Origin: Laccaria trichodermophora
Lineage: Eukaryota; Basidiomycota; Agaricomycetes; Agaricales; Hydnangiaceae
Assembly: GCA_018417955.1 (NCBI GenBank)
Contig: JACTVC010000020.1
Coordinates: 372,001-436,000 of the forward strand
Direction: 5' to 3'
DNA length: 64,000 bases
This document shows, in pieces, positions 1 through 12,285 of the stretch (position 1 is the first letter of the stretch; each line of letters starts with the position of its first letter). Both the position numbers and the translations under genes were made by a program. The notes below the pieces were generated by a model. It saw only the letters and a program-made list of their open reading frames with translations, was not told the DNA's origin and did no database searches.

Positions 1-1
1 C

Positions 2-175
2 CCGTTTTCTTCATCATCTCCTGTAGGTGGTGGTGGTGGAATGGGGGAAATGCAACAGATCCGACATTTGAGTGCCACCCCTGCGCCACAACAACAGCAA
101 CGGCAGATAACGCCGCAAAATACGACAAGCCCGCCTACGATTGAGAACGAAGCGGATTGGTTTAATTGGCAGTGA
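2..175 (+). CDS. 3' end of an unrecognised gene (partial)
   Basis: An open frame enters from the left edge and ends at a TGA at 173-175. The 57 visible residues are low-complexity: a Ser-rich start, a run of five glycines, a Gln-rich stretch (QQQQRQ), and an acidic, Trp-containing tail ending EADWFNWQ. Base composition and codon use look coding. Such a tail would suit a transcription-factor or scaffold type protein, but no family can be named from so little. The upstream part lies outside the window. Confidence 0.6.
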   Translation, partial: PFSSSSPVGGGGGMGEMQQIRHLSATPAPQQQQRQITPQNTTSPPTIENEADWFNWQ

Positions 176-809
176 GGGTCTACTTACCTGCTTTTCTTTC
201 ATCGCCCACTCCTCTCTAACCTTTTACCCTTTTTGGGTGAAACACGACCCCCTACTTATTCGCTAGTTATTATTAGCCGTTCGTCCGTCCTTTTGAACCT
301 TTTCCTCTCTTCTTGATGGAGTGGCTGGTGAAGAGAAGAGTTTGGCCATCTAACCGATGAAGATTTTCTTCTTCATTTCTTTCTTTCTTTGACTTGCTTT
401 GGTCTACTTACGTTCCCATAACCTCTGTGAGACCCCTCCTTTTCATCGGATTTGTGTACCCATACTGTATGCCTCACCTTAGTAAATAAAACGTTGGCAA
501 TTATCTGGTGTGTGTTCCAAAATTAGCACATGCATGGCATGAATGATCGTGATCGAGAAAGAAATTAGGAGGGGGGTTACCGGTTTTTCTTCCGTCCACG
601 ACCATGGTATTCGCAAACTTGCAGTCAAACGAGAAAGACGCGTTTTTCTCCCTTCTCGACGAGTTTAGTTCCCTTATCTATCGTGTATACCATATCAACT
701 TACCCTGATCCATCATAGATATTTTCAGTCGCGCCCAGAGATCTTTGCTGCGTCAAGCGCTAACAGCCAGGATGTATCGGGCGTAGCTGCGTCGGCTGTT
801 CACCGCGCC
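176..809. other. Intergenic region
   Basis: This is the 3' flank of the first gene followed by the 5' flank of the SH3 gene. It has pyrimidine-rich tracts (for example around 365-395) and no convincing open frame or RNA gene. Confidence 0.5.
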
Positions 810-1870
810 ATGGCGAATAACCCTGAAGCGACGGCTAAAATTGTCTCCGCCGGATTGAGGCATGCTGCAGGTCAGACTAAGCCGCCTGGAGGTGCCGCTG
901 GTGGAGGTACTGGCGCTGGTGGTGCTAATGTCAGTCGTCCTCCTCACCTCACTTGCAAGACCATACAATCTGATCACGATCCAAGGCGTCATCGGAGAAC
1001 GACGTGAGCGGATTTGCAGGCAGGGTGGCCGCTGCGTCTATGGCGTTCTCGAATCGGCACAATCCCTCCCCAAGTTCTTCCTCAACAAGCCCGCCTCCTA
1101 TCGCTGAGAAACCGTCGTCCTTCTCTTCTGTCCGGGTGCGTGTGATGTATTTGGTTCATTGGCTGGATTGCGGGTCCTGATCTGCGAGTTTTAGCAAAAA
1201 TTCGGAGAGGTCGACACATCGTCCCCCAAGAACATATTTGGCTCACTACGCGGTTCAACCACCGCCTCCAAAACGACCTCTCCCCCTCCTCAAGCACCAG
1301 CACCTGCATTCACAGCACGGCAGAACAATAGCAACTTTGGGCCGCCGCCGACCAGGCATAATCCGCCGCCACCACCACCTTCGAGACATCAGCCAGAGGA
1401 AGAAGAGGAAGAGGAGGAAGAGCAGCAAGGGGAATGGGCGAATGTCTTGTATGATTATGATTCAGGGGTGCGTTCTTCAGATTTATCCCTTCTTGGAGAT
1501 GATGGTGTTGATATGGTCTTCTGGCCTTCTTTTTAGGAAGCAGGGGATCTTGTCATCAAGGAAGGGCAGCGAGTGCTCGTTACGGAGAGAACGTCGGATG
1601 ATTGGTATGTCGCGTGTTACCCTTTACTTTACGTCGGGAGTGGATCTTCGGCGGTCGTTCGTCCCCTTTTTTCAAATGGGACTTTATATATGTTTCCTCA
1701 TCTCACACCTCCTTTTTCGTCATTCGTTGGCTACTTATCGATTCCTTCACTACTATTGGACAAGTCTTCTCGACCTGGAACTGACGTATACGCCATTGAT
1801 TGACAGGTGGACCGGAGAACTTAACGGGAAGAAGGGCCTGTTCCCGGCGTCATATGTCGAACCGCTTTAA
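810..1870 (+). CDS. SH3-domain protein, C-terminal SH3
   Basis: Five exons (810-929, 986-1135, 1195-1467, 1537-1604, 1807-1870) join in phase to give 224 residues, starting at the ATG at 810. The first ~150 residues are disordered: Gly-, Ser- and Pro-rich with PPP motifs and a run of nine glutamates just before the domain. The last ~60 residues are a clear SH3 fold, with ALYDY-like NVLYDYDSG, then EAGDLVIKEG, DDWWTGELNGKKGLFPASYVEPL split across exons: the WW pair and the final LFPASYV are the ligand-binding hallmarks. SH3 proteins bind proline-rich partners, usually in actin and endocytic assemblies, so a cortical actin role is an inference. The family (Abp1/Bzz1-like or a basidiomycete-specific one) is not resolved. 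Confidence 0.82.
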
Positions 1871-2654
1871 ATAGGACGTGTTCTTTGCAGGAGATGGGGG
1901 TGCGTTATCTGGTTGGGTGTGTGTACTTTTACTCTCTTCTATTACTCCCACTCGTACTACTTATCTCCGTTGGACTTGTTGCTACTACCATCATCATCAT
2001 CACTATCGCATTCAGCATGTACCCATCGAGTTTTGCCCAAAGACTTTGAAAAGCACGAAATCGACCATGTCCAAATCTGTCCACAATTGAGATTGGGTAA
2101 TGATAGGATACGGCAAGGCACCGCGCGTGTTTCGATTGCCTTTCCAGTTCCCTGGTCCTTCACTGTCTAGACTATTTTGCGGCCGGCCTATTTGAGCCAT
2201 GTCAAGCGGTGATGCATACCAGCTTCTAGCTTCAGCCAACTTTGCTTCCACATCCTCTGAAAAACAGAGTACGTACATAACATGGGTACTTGGCATGGTC
2301 CTACAGTCATTCGTCGGTTGGCATTCCCGTATATGTATAAAATCACCGACATATCTCCCCGAAATGCCAACCCTGCGTCCCTTTTTCCGCCCATGAAAGT
2401 CGTGTCCTGTCATGTCCAATTGGCATGAATTGGATGCCAAGTTCTCAAAAGATACGGGTCGTGCCTGATACATCTCACGAGTAATGAGAAAAAAAGAGGA
2501 GCTTTGCGCTGATAGCCTTCACGTGGGATGGGGGGTGAATATGGCAGCACCTGCCAGTGGTCCGAAAGAAATTCCAGTAGAAGCGAAAGGCGAAAAGATT
2601 GGACCTCAAAAGGCTCAAATAGGTCAATCGATTGTATCCCCGCATCTTACAGTA
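1871..2654. other. Intergenic region between convergent genes
   Basis: This space lies between the 3' ends of the SH3 gene and the FGGY kinase. A T-rich stretch follows the SH3 stop. Short open frames here have no codon bias or motif and are not reported as genes. Confidence 0.5.
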
Positions 2655-4892
2655 CTATGTGCACGCGTCTTCCATCTCCTTTCGCCATCGTTTCTGAAGG
2701 TCAATGCTTTCCAAGAAAATCTTATATTTCGCCTCGAGAAGTTTCATCTCCCTCGTCGTTGCATTCGGAGAAACCAGCGTTCCAGGAGGCGTCATTTCAA
2801 CCTAATAACAAACAGAAACGATCAGTCACTTGACGATGGAAAAAGAAATTCAGAATCATACCATGATATCCCACAAGGCCTTCGCGTGTCCGCTCCCCTC
2901 CATTTCTTTCCGTTTTTCCGCTTGCGCCCCCTCTACCTCCGCTGCGAACCGGCCGAGCATCGCAGCGCCGAGGACCACCGCGCTCCCCGCGTCACGGGGG
3001 AGCACCACCGGCATTTTGCACGTGTTGGCGAAAAGCTGCATCAAGAAGAGGTTTTTGGCTTGCCCGCCGCTCATGTAGATTGAGGTGATCTGGTGCCCTT
3101 TGGCGTTCATGGAGTCGATGATGTGCCGTGTTTGAAGTGCGATGGAGAGGAGTGTTGCGTGGTATTTTTTGGCGAGGTCATGTAGCCCTGAGTCCTGTGC
3201 GAGGTTGAATGTTTAGAATGGAGATGGGAAAGAAAATGCGACTTGCAAGTTCCAGCCCTACTATGGAGCCACGCATGCGTGGGTCAGCGATGGGTGATCT
3301 ATTTCCTGTAGTGATAACCTTGAGGTTCATCTCAACATCAGGGACAGAAAAATGCGAACCATGAAAATCGGGGTATAAGTGTAGATCTTTTGTAAATTCA
3401 GTGAGTGTCTCGGCACCATTTTCTACTCTCAGCTTTTCTAGAGTCTCTTGGAGGACTAAAACATGTCAAAGAGCTAGCAGCAGAAACGAGATGAGCAGAA
3501 AGAATAGCATACCTGTATGTACGTTTTTCTGTTGTTCTTTTCCAAGTTGCACCAGTTTCGGATAGAAGGAGTGCGTAGTTAATATGAAGTCGATTAACTT
3601 GTGGTCTTGTCAGCCATAGTTGAATCTGAAGAAGAAGAGGACGGCTTTACCTGGCCAGTAGACGATTGTCCTCCCTCGCTCATCCACCAACCACGAAAGA
3701 CGGGATCCTAGAACATCTGTTATTTTGTGAAAGGCAAGCATTGAGAGCTTATACCTTAAAGGGCCCCCATACCCCATCAACGAAGATGCCTTCAGGACTC
3801 TACCAGTGAAGTTAAGACGGGAAGAGCTAAGAAGATTATCGCACAAACCTGCACGATATGACAAGTACTTGTTCCTGCAACAGCCGCAAGACGATGTTGA
3901 GATTCGTGGAGAGATGGAAGAACCTCAGATGGTACACCGTTTTCGCTATATCTAGCAGCTACAGTGCCCAACCACCCTGAATATCTGAGGTGATTGTTAT
4001 CAACGAAGTAGCTTTTGGAAAACAAAAATATCACTCACGCGTCAATCAACCCACTACCCACCGGGGTGCCCTCCACTAGTCCAAGCTCAGCTGCAGCTTT
4101 CTTTGACAGCCCTTTCCCAACAGGAATTCCAGCGATCAGCACTTCCCCCTTGTTTGCTCCAATCTGCTTGCACTCCCTCTCGATAAGTTTCTCGAGCCCG
4201 ATCTTCTGGAAAAAGGACGGCTCCCAACCGCTTTTGGGAACGAAGCTACATTTGCAAGTGACTGAACAACATGAGCGCGTGCTGTCTTTTGTAGCTCGGT
4301 AGGTGAGGAAGTCGGGAAGATCGAAAAACTGGCATTGAGAAAAGAGGGTCGGATCCATGTGGTTCTTTAGCCAGAGAACCTTGGGAATCTCCATTTCTAA
4401 CTAGAGGATGGAACATTTGAACTCAAGGGCTACATGAAGAGAACATAAGAGACGTACGCTCATTGTACCGCCGACATAGTCAAGCACCACTGAACCTGTG
4501 CCATTGACGAGATCCGCTTCCTTCTCTGCCCTGTGGTCAGCCCATAGAATGACATCTCGGTACCCCATTTTCCCAAGATCATCACCCTTGGTCACCGTGA
4601 CAGGCTCCCCGTCAAAGTTGGTTACTGCCAGAGAGCATGTAGCGTCAAAGCCTAGCCCTTTAACCACAGACGACGGCAGTTTGGCCTCAAATAGACATAG
4701 TTTAATAGCAGTTGCGATCTTATCCCAGATATCGGTCGTCGATTGCTCAAAGATACGATGGTCCTCTGGATTGCGCCAAGTGATGGTGTCCTGTGTGGAA
4801 GACGCGACTACTGATCCATCCTTTCTGACGAGTATGGCACGGGCTGAACCTGTGCCAACGTCGATGCCGATGTAGTAGCTTTCCGATGACAT
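2655..4892 (-). CDS. FGGY-family carbohydrate kinase (D-ribulokinase-like, YDR109C type)
   Basis: Ten exons on the minus strand (4458-4892, 4039-4400, 3849-3984, 3755-3799, 3651-3707, 3513-3597, 3360-3455, 3247-3305, 2862-3194, 2655-2801) total 1755 nt, giving 584 residues, which suits the family. The N-terminal ATPase signature IGIDVGTGSARA is at residues ~8-19, followed by GFDATCSLAV, ILWADHRAE, the AGTSTCH core, WWMSEGGQSSTGQ and the C-terminal MSGGQAKN and AGSAVVLGAA motifs of the second FGGY lobe. These fit the eukaryotic YpCarbK/FGGY group, whose yeast member phosphorylates D-ribulose in a metabolite-repair role; cytosolic location is inferred. The intron at 3195-3246 begins with GC rather than GT. 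The reading frame closes exactly only with this set of splice sites, which supports the model. Confidence 0.9.
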
Positions 4893-5168
4893 CCTGCGTT
4901 TGTGGACTCTGGGGGACGTTGGTGTTCAAAGTAAGAGGTTCTCCGGCCCGAGCCTAAAAAAGGTCGAAACGAAAAAAAAATCACAGTTCACTAATCCGCG
5001 GACTCAGGAGAGATATCTATGTTATCAGCGAGTGCAGTTGACGCACTGAAACAATATGAACTCTCAAGTGATCAAAGAGTGAGTGTTTTTGCGCAGATGC
5101 ATGGATGATTTTATGTGGGTGAGGAATACATGTGCCTAGCGAGCATAAATGATGGTAAAGACGGACAT

Positions 5169-5694
5169 CTACTCTGAAGATGTTGACCGTGCTGAAGGAG
5201 TTGACTATTAGCCTGTAATCGCAGATCAAGCGAACATTCCACATACTGTAGACCAGCTGCGCTGAGTGATGCACAATCCTCTTGATGTGTCCCTCCTTCT
5301 CCATATGTCTGATAGCAACGCGCGCCAAGCTGCCGTTGATTTTGAGACGTTCAATGAGGATGCTCTGGCTGACGAATTTGAAGGTGGGGACTTCCTTCAT
5401 GATACGGTCGTAGGTGACTTTGTCGAGAGCAACGGTGTGCTGGGCCTTATCCTTGACCTTTCCCTTCGACCACTTCTTCTTCTTTGCTGATTTGCCACCA
5501 CTGCTTGATGTGGGCGCCGCTGCTTTGGCTTTGGCCTGTAAACAAAAAAGGTATCATCAGTAAACCTCATCCTGAGTCGAAAGAGTCCATCCAGCTGATT
5601 CCGACGAGTATGACGACCGTTTATTCTCCCATTACGGTGAACGGACGTTCAAACATCGTATATCTGCTAAAATATGAGAGAGGGTGCTCACCAT
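5169..5694 (-). CDS. RPS25: 40S ribosomal protein eS25
   Basis: Three coding exons (5692-5694, 5247-5535, 5169-5191) give 104 residues. The first exon is the ATG alone, followed by a 156-bp intron, a pattern known in fungal ribosomal-protein genes. The protein starts with an Ala/Lys-rich tail (AKAKAAAP, then KKKKWSKGKVKDKAQ) and continues through the eS25 winged-helix: TYDRIMKEVPTFKFVSQSIL, ERLKINGSLARVAIRHMEKE, GHIKRIVHHSAQLVYT and a short RSTSSE end. eS25 sits in the head of the small subunit near the E site and the mRNA exit. The last exon was chosen because its splice restores the conserved VYTR ending. It is divergently placed against the glucosidase II beta gene, with about 150 bp between the start codons. 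Confidence 0.93.
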
Positions 5695-5844
5695 GATTGC
5701 TTCTGACCGTCGATGATGAAGGCGACGCTGGATGGACTTTGCCTTTCAGAGGGTTGCGTGCCTTGTTTGTTTTCTGACGTAAGCGTTGTTAAGTCCGCGA
5801 CTTCCACGTCAATCGAATGGACCAACTTCGAACTGCTGGAGGCG

Positions 5845-8021
5845 ATGGTTCCGTGGCTCCTCCTCCTCTTACCATTACCATTGCCTGGCCTTGCAACTAC
5901 GGATAAAGTTTATGGGGTTCATCCTAATTTAATTACGAAATATGTACCCTCAAAGTCGGGGTCGTGGAAATGTCTAGATGGATCGAAGGAGATACCTTGG
6001 AAATTCGTCAATGACGATTCGTGTGACTGTCCAGACGGGAGTGATGAGCCAGGTGCGCGAGATTGTATTTTATCGGAAGCAACTCAGTAATGCTGGTTAG
6101 GAACCAGCGCCTGTGCTAATAGCACATTCTATTGTTGGAATGAGGGTCATGTTGGCGCTACCATTCCAAGTTCACGAGTGAGGGACGGGTTGTGTGGTAC
6201 GAGTCGTTACTCCTGATATAGGGCGCGTGATTCTCATCTAGCCGATAGAGCCTCAGTGCTGCGATGGGTCAGATGAACTGCCGGGAGTCTGCCCAAACGT
6301 ATGCAAGGAACTTGGGGAGTCGTATAGGAAGAAACTTGCGGAGGAGCGCAAGTTACAGAAAACGGTCAGTTTTGTTTAATGACATCGTCTGCTGTGACGC
6401 GTTAACGACGATCGAACAGGGCTCCAAAATACGTTCTACCTATATTGCTTTCGCGCATAAAGAGAGGAAACGCCTTGAGAGCCTCGTTGAAACGTTGTCG
6501 CAAGAGATCGGCGTTAAAGAGAAGGAGGTCGAACGGTTGCGAGGTATGACATTGAATCTTCAATGATCTGATGAAGTTGGAACCAACCACTTCGACAGAT
6601 ATCGCTGAGCGCACCGAGTCCATTTCCCAAGCCGCACTGGAACACAAACAGAAGTCTCGTCAGTGCAAATAACAACACGATGTAAAGCGTATATTTAACC
6701 TTTAAGTTTTCAGCTCTCTACCAATCCCTAATCACCCATCACAACGCTCTCAAATCACTTCAGCAGGAACATAAAAGGCATCTGGAACGCGAGAAGGCCC
6801 TTGGTAACATCCTTGACGCACTGCGAGCAGGTTACAATCCAAATTACCAAGATATGGCTGTCCTAGAGGCCGTTCGTGGATGGGAAGAGCTCTCTGGTCT
6901 TCCTCACATTGGGGCAACTGAGGAAGTCAAGGAAGGCGAAACCAAGGAAGAAGGGGAAGCCGTAGAAGCCACTGAAGATGCTGAGCCGGGAACCTGGACT
7001 GCTGATCAACTCAACGATGAATTGGACGCGTTATTAGAGGCGGATCACGTATCACTTCTCTTGGAGCATGAAGAGCACATCCAATCTCCTGCTGAGGGTT
7101 CTCTTCGTGAGTAAATACCAAATCTGAAGTAGTGGTCATGCTTATTTCCTATTAGTGTACGATTTGACTTCGTACTTGCCGGATTCCGTCCTTCCACATT
7201 ACGAGTCCTTCAAGGATACGTTGCTCAGTTGGCTACATACCCTTGGCATCATCCGTGGAAATTTAGACAGTACAGCTGGTAGATTTTCTTTCAACCATAA
7301 CCATATCCCGGATTGATTCAATCTTTTTTAAGCCGATTCTTCTCGTGCCCACCAAGCCTTGACCGACGCTGAGACGGAGTTGGAGCGTGTCAAGAATGAA
7401 AGGACGACCGCTGAAGGCGACATTGCTGAGATCTTCAATATTCACGGCTTTGGCGCCGATGGCGAGTGGAAGAAGCTTGATGGAACATGTTTGGAGACGG
7501 AAGTTGGAGAGTGTGTATATATCTCCTTCCTAAACCTCTATCGCGCGCTTACCGTGGCTTCGATTACAGCTATACTTATGAGGTCTGCTTGTTCAACGAG
7601 GCAAAACAAAAACCCAACCACGGTGGACAAACGTTCAGCCTAGGGTCAGCCTTGTTTTACAATCCATCCGATATATAGCACTGATATGCTCGATCTTGGA
7701 AAATAGGAAATATGACTCTTGGAATCCTTCACCTGACGTTAAACCAGGCAAACCCGAATATTATCAGAAACAGGTGTACAAGCACGGTACGCGATGCTGG
7801 AATGGCCCCGAACGTAGCGTTGTGGTAAGTGCTCAGACCATATACAGTTTCTTGAGCTTTTCTGACCCGACTTCGCACAGCTGCTCCTGACGTGTGGGAT
7901 TGAGAACGCCATCCTGACGGTACAGGAACTTGAGAAGTGCGAATATCAATTCACTGGAACGACACCAGCTCTGTGTTTGCCGCTTGATGAGGGCAAGAAG
8001 AACTCTAGGGAGGAGCTATGA
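5845..8021 (+). CDS. GTB1: Glucosidase II beta subunit (PRKCSH/GTB1)
   Basis: Eleven exons (5845-6052, 6101-6196, 6249-6364, 6420-6543, 6599-6658, 6714-7106, 7156-7278, 7357-7510, 7570-7644, 7707-7824, 7881-8021) add up to 1608 nt and 535 residues, near the usual family length. Residues ~1-19 form a leucine-rich signal peptide. Two LDL-receptor-A-like Cys/Asp modules follow (CDCPDGSDEPG and CCDGSDELPG), then a charged coiled coil (~110-240), an acidic segment, a second coiled coil and a C-terminal MRH lectin domain (YTYEVC, WNGPERSV, LLTCGIEN, CEYQFTGTTPALC). The protein would hold glucosidase II in the ER and recognise mannose on N-glycans during glucose trimming. It ends in REEL rather than HDEL. 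An upstream in-frame start at 5713 would hide the signal peptide, so 5845 is preferred. Confidence 0.95.
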
Positions 8022-8570
8022 TCACGTTTGAATCGCCGCCACAGGCTTGTGTTTTTAAGCTACCTAATTTAAATCTTTGGAGAGAGTGGACCAGCGTGAG
8101 GTTTTATCTAACCCAATAGCGTCTTCTTTTTACCCAACCCTTTCAACCACCGTGTTTGTTCTCTGAGAAGTTGGTATGTTCGTCAACCCGGTGCTTACCT
8201 TTGTGCTGATGGGACCTCTCTGTTCTACAGACACCGACAAGTTACCCCGGTCTCCCATAGGAAGACTAGCGACGTCGCTCGCACGTAACGTCACATCAGT
8301 TTGTGGTATATATCAGAAGGTGCCCAAGCGCTCAAGTTGGAACAAGTGACAAAATCCGCTTTCTTTGACTTTTAACGTTCGTCTCAGTCTGTATCCTCTT
8401 GATGTTTGGCAGTTGTACTGTCATCGCTTCATATTCGACCATCTCGCACAGACTTTCAGAGGTTTTCGAGCTCACATATTGGACTGTTCTCGCAGATATA
8501 TTCCATTAAGGTACATGTTGGCATGGGAGCGCTAATCTATTTATACTCAGGTGTCGAATTGCTACATAAA

Positions 8571-10173
8571 ATGAAAACTCGAGACTTGATTCCTTCGTTC
8601 CAAACCAACGAAATGGGATCGGATGTCGAGCAACATGCCTTACTTCCGCTGACTGTGTTTGATCTAGTTTTTGAACAAACAACCTTCGTTACTGGGTGGC
8701 TCGTCGAGGGGACCATCGACGAGAAAGCGTTGAGTGACGCGTTGGATAGACTCACCCAGAAATGGCGCATGCTTGCCGGAAGACTACATTCAATCAAAAG
8801 CCCAACCGTCAGTTTTTTTCTTCTAGGGTGTTTTGCTCGTATTGACTTACTCCATCTCTAGGAGACGAAGTGGTTCATCAACATACCACTAGGCCCAATC
8901 CCCGATGATTACCGTAAATACGCATTGACAACAGAAATCTCACAGCGCCCGCTGTCCAGCTACGTCTCAGTTCCCATACCACAAATATCCAACTCCCCAC
9001 CTCCCACAGTCTTCTGCCACCCTCTGACACCGCGCCAGTACACCGCATGGGAATCGGCAGACTACCCGTTAACGTGCTGGCACCTGACCTACTTCCCTGC
9101 GTCGGCTAATGGTGGAACGTCTTATACCGGTATTGGATTCGCTCGTTCGCATGGGGTGTTTGATGGCGTAGGTGCTGCGCTTGTTATGAATGCTCTTGTT
9201 GCGGAAATGAGAGGGCAAGAATGGGCTGTGCCTCCTTTGCCAGCTGGAGGGTTGACCTCTAATCCCGTTCAAGAGGCATTGGATTTGGAGGCTGGTGCTG
9301 AGGAAAAAAACCAGGAGCGTTATCCGGATTATAATGCTTATACGTCCCTTGGATTGGGTGGTCTCCTGAAAGTCATTGCATGGCATGTGCGGGAAAGGTA
9401 CTGGAGGGGCTCTGATAGGCGTATTGTTCTCCTTCCGAAAGAAATTGTCAAGATACTAGTGGACGGCGTACGATCTACTCTTCGAGAAAGTCAAGTCACC
9501 ACTCATGTTTCCACTGGGGATGTTCTGACTGCGTGGATCTTCAAGGTATATTTTTACTCTTACAGCACTGCCGCTGTTCAGCTCACAATTCTGCGTTTAG
9601 ACTATATATTCCAGCGGCATAGATCCTAATACACTCGTCCACTGCACAAACCTCGCGTCTTTCCGTTCACTTCTTCCAAGCAAAACCCGCTCTTTAGCAG
9701 ATTACCCATACAACGCCTTCATTCCCGCACCTTACCCCCTCATGTCCGCTGCAGACCTGAGCTCCTCCCCTCTTCACGAACTATGCAACGTCTTAGCGAC
9801 TTCCCGGCTCTCCCTAACAGCCTCACACGTTGTCCAAGCATACACCAGCATAAAATCCATACCGAGAGCGTTTCCCAATAACCCTGCTGCTCAAGACACC
9901 CTCGTCATATCCAACGTGTCTGCATCTAGAATCTTGGAATCTGATTGGTCCCCTGTTGGGGGGGAGAGGACGCTGTGTGGTTATCGGTACCAGTTGACTC
10001 CGCATAAACTGCTGCTTACGAATGCTGTTTTTATTTCGGGGAGGTTGGACGATGGGAGTGTGGTGATTGATGTTACTTTGACTGAACACCGTTTGTCGCT
10101 TTTGGTTGCTGAGATTAATAGGTTGGGTGGTGGTGGAAGTGGGCTCAGTGATCAGCATGACTCTCTTGGTTGA
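8571..10173 (+). CDS. BAHD-like (HxxxD) acyltransferase
   Basis: Three exons (8571-8807, 8862-9545, 9601-10173) give 497 residues. The active-site motif HGVFDG (H-x3-D) lies near residue 200 in a typical setting, ARSHGVFDGVGAA, and a second conserved-type segment (ESDWSPVGG) near residue 435 sits where plant BAHD enzymes have DFGWG. Other family signs are the N-terminal LTVFDLVFEQT, LDRLTQKWRMLAGRL, and VSTGDVLTAWIFK. Such fungal enzymes transfer acyl groups from CoA to hydroxyls or amines of small metabolites; the substrate cannot be told. No biosynthetic partners lie next to it: ERG2 follows 300 bp downstream on the same strand. The first ATG is uncertain, since an in-frame ATG at 8524 also exists. 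Confidence 0.82.
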
Positions 10174-10480
10174 GAGAAGGTTGCTGCCACTGTTAGGATT
10201 ATTTGGAGTGCTCGCTTTCGACTTGCTTTCACTTTGCTTTCAAACTTTGATTTCGTATCATAGACGCTCGAATAATGCCGGTGTAGGATACGACAAGCTT
10301 GTATTATTACTGACATTCATTGTGCTCGCACAAGTTTTCCAGACCAGGGTACACAACCCGTGGGACAGTGCGCGCGTCCGAAAAAAAAGGTCGTACGAGC
10401 CTGACAGTCTGACCATCAAAACAAATCAAAAATGGCGCAGGATCAGCGTTCTCTCCTTCCTCCTTTCACCACCTCGAGTA

Positions 10481-11310
10481 ATGGCGGCTAACAAGAAGTC
10501 GACCGACGCGTCAGAGCTTCCAAACGCCTTTCTCCTCAAATGGGCTACCAGACTGACCGTGGTGCTGTTCATCATCGCGACGTGTAGTTGGCTCGACACC
10601 ATAAAAGTACGTACGCCTCCTTCATGTTCGCGACTCCTGCTAACAAACGCGTCTTTGTAGGACCGGTGGTACGTCTTCGACCCCACAACTCTACACCAAC
10701 TCGCCCAATCCGCCATCGCCTCCTCCCCCAACTCCACCTCAGGAATGATCTCCCACATCCTCACAAACCTCACCCTCACCCACCCCGCATCCCAAATCCG
10801 TTTAAACACCGACTCTTCCGAATGGGTATTCAACAATGCAGGAGGGGCGATGGGCGCGATGTACATCATCCACGCTAGCATCACGGAGTATCTTATTATT
10901 TTTGGGACGCCGTTGGGGACGGAGGGGCATACGGGGTTACATACTGCTGATGATTATTTTAATATTTTGGTTGGGGAGCAGTGGGCTTTTGAGCCGGGGA
11001 GTTTGGAGATGGAGAGGTATCCTGCTGGGTCGGTCCATTTTTTGCCGAGGGGGACGGCGAAGCAGTATAAGATGCATGAGGGGTGCTTTGCGCTTGAGTA
11101 TGCTAGAGGTTTGTGCTCTGTTTCTCTTCTTTTTTTTTTTGTGGGTGTGGTTTGACTGATGAATGACTGTTTGTAGGTTGGATTCCGTTGATGTTGCCGT
11201 TTGGGCTTGCGGATACGATCACATCGACGTTGGATATTCCGACATTTTATAATACGGCGAGGATTACGGGGAGGGAGATGATTAAGAATTTGTTAATTGG
11301 GAAGATCTAA
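10481..11310 (+). CDS. ERG2: C-8 sterol isomerase ERG2
   Basis: Three exons (10481-10606, 10661-11108, 11177-11310) give 235 residues, close to fungal Erg2 and the sigma-1 receptor family. An N-terminal hydrophobic segment ([16 protein letters not shown], residues ~24-39) anchors it in the ER. Family motifs follow: [80 protein letters not shown]. It moves the sterol C8 double bond to C7 in ergosterol synthesis and is the target of morpholine fungicides. Codon use shifts to G-ending, GGG-rich codons in exon 2, a composition change inside one exon that does not break the frame. Confidence 0.96.
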
Positions 11311-12285
11311 TAACTTTGGGCTCCTCGAGTAATCCTTATTTAATACCATCGTTGTGGGCACCAAGTCTGTTGTTCTGACTGATCATTGATGGTCTCAAGC
11401 AAAGGATCGTATTCGCTAAAGGTGTTCAATTTGAATATGTACAGTTGGCATGTACATGATGGACCTACAAGGACCTACGCCTCGCCGTCGGGAGGTAACG
11501 ACCTCGTAATAAAACAGCTGCCAATATCATGTGCGGGTCTATTTACCCTATGCATCTCCGATGGCACCCACTAATCTGAGCGTGCAAAAGCTGTCCAAGA
11601 AAGGTGGTATAAATGGCAACAGCTAATGACGAAATGCCACGACTACAATCAGGTTGGATGATTGTCAACGGAGCAGTGCGGTGATGCTGCGCTGCGCTGC
11701 GAACGTGTCTTCGCGGGAGCTGGTCAAAGGATAAATGTGCGTCATTTCAGGGTCTTTAATTATAAGTGGAGCGGGGGAAGGAAGTAAAATTTTAGAGAGT
11801 TATGGCAGGCAGCGGCCGAGATCCATGGAAACGGATGCAGGGAAGAGGTCGAGTTTGATAGGCAAAAAGGCAAACTCCGAGCTTTGAGCACCCGTAGTGA
11901 AAGCCAAGAGACAAACGAATGGACATGTTCATTGTTGACTACCTTTGAGAGACAAAGTGATGAGGGTGAGCAGATAGGTGTAACGTGGGATGATAAGCTT
12001 GGACAACTGAGGAGTTGTTGACGAGTAGAGGAGCTTGGTGCAATGGTTGGCGTCATTAACCTGGCAGAATGAGCAACAGCTATGGCTTACCGGATGATTA
12101 GAACGTGCGTGGGTCGTCCCACGTTGATTTCTGCGGTGGCTAAGAGTGACGAGATGGATTGAACGTTCAGAGGATACACACGTGACTAAGGATATGTAGG
12201 GATGATTGTTGAGAAGGGAATTTACAAATTTGGCTTTGGATTCAACAACGATCTTGAAATTCATTCATTCTTCTTTCTCTGCTGG
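11311..12285. other. Intergenic region
   Basis: About 1 kb separates ERG2 from the cyclin gene. There are AT-rich and purine-rich tracts but no frame with convincing codon use. Open frames on the minus strand at 11760-12264 are low complexity and lack start context. This is probably the promoter of the cyclin gene. Confidence 0.45.

Noticed and set aside
10106..10660. Plus-strand frame overlapping the acyltransferase end and the ERG2 start
   Set aside because: It begins inside the acyltransferase, crosses the ERG2 start in another frame and has no motif; it is a shadow.
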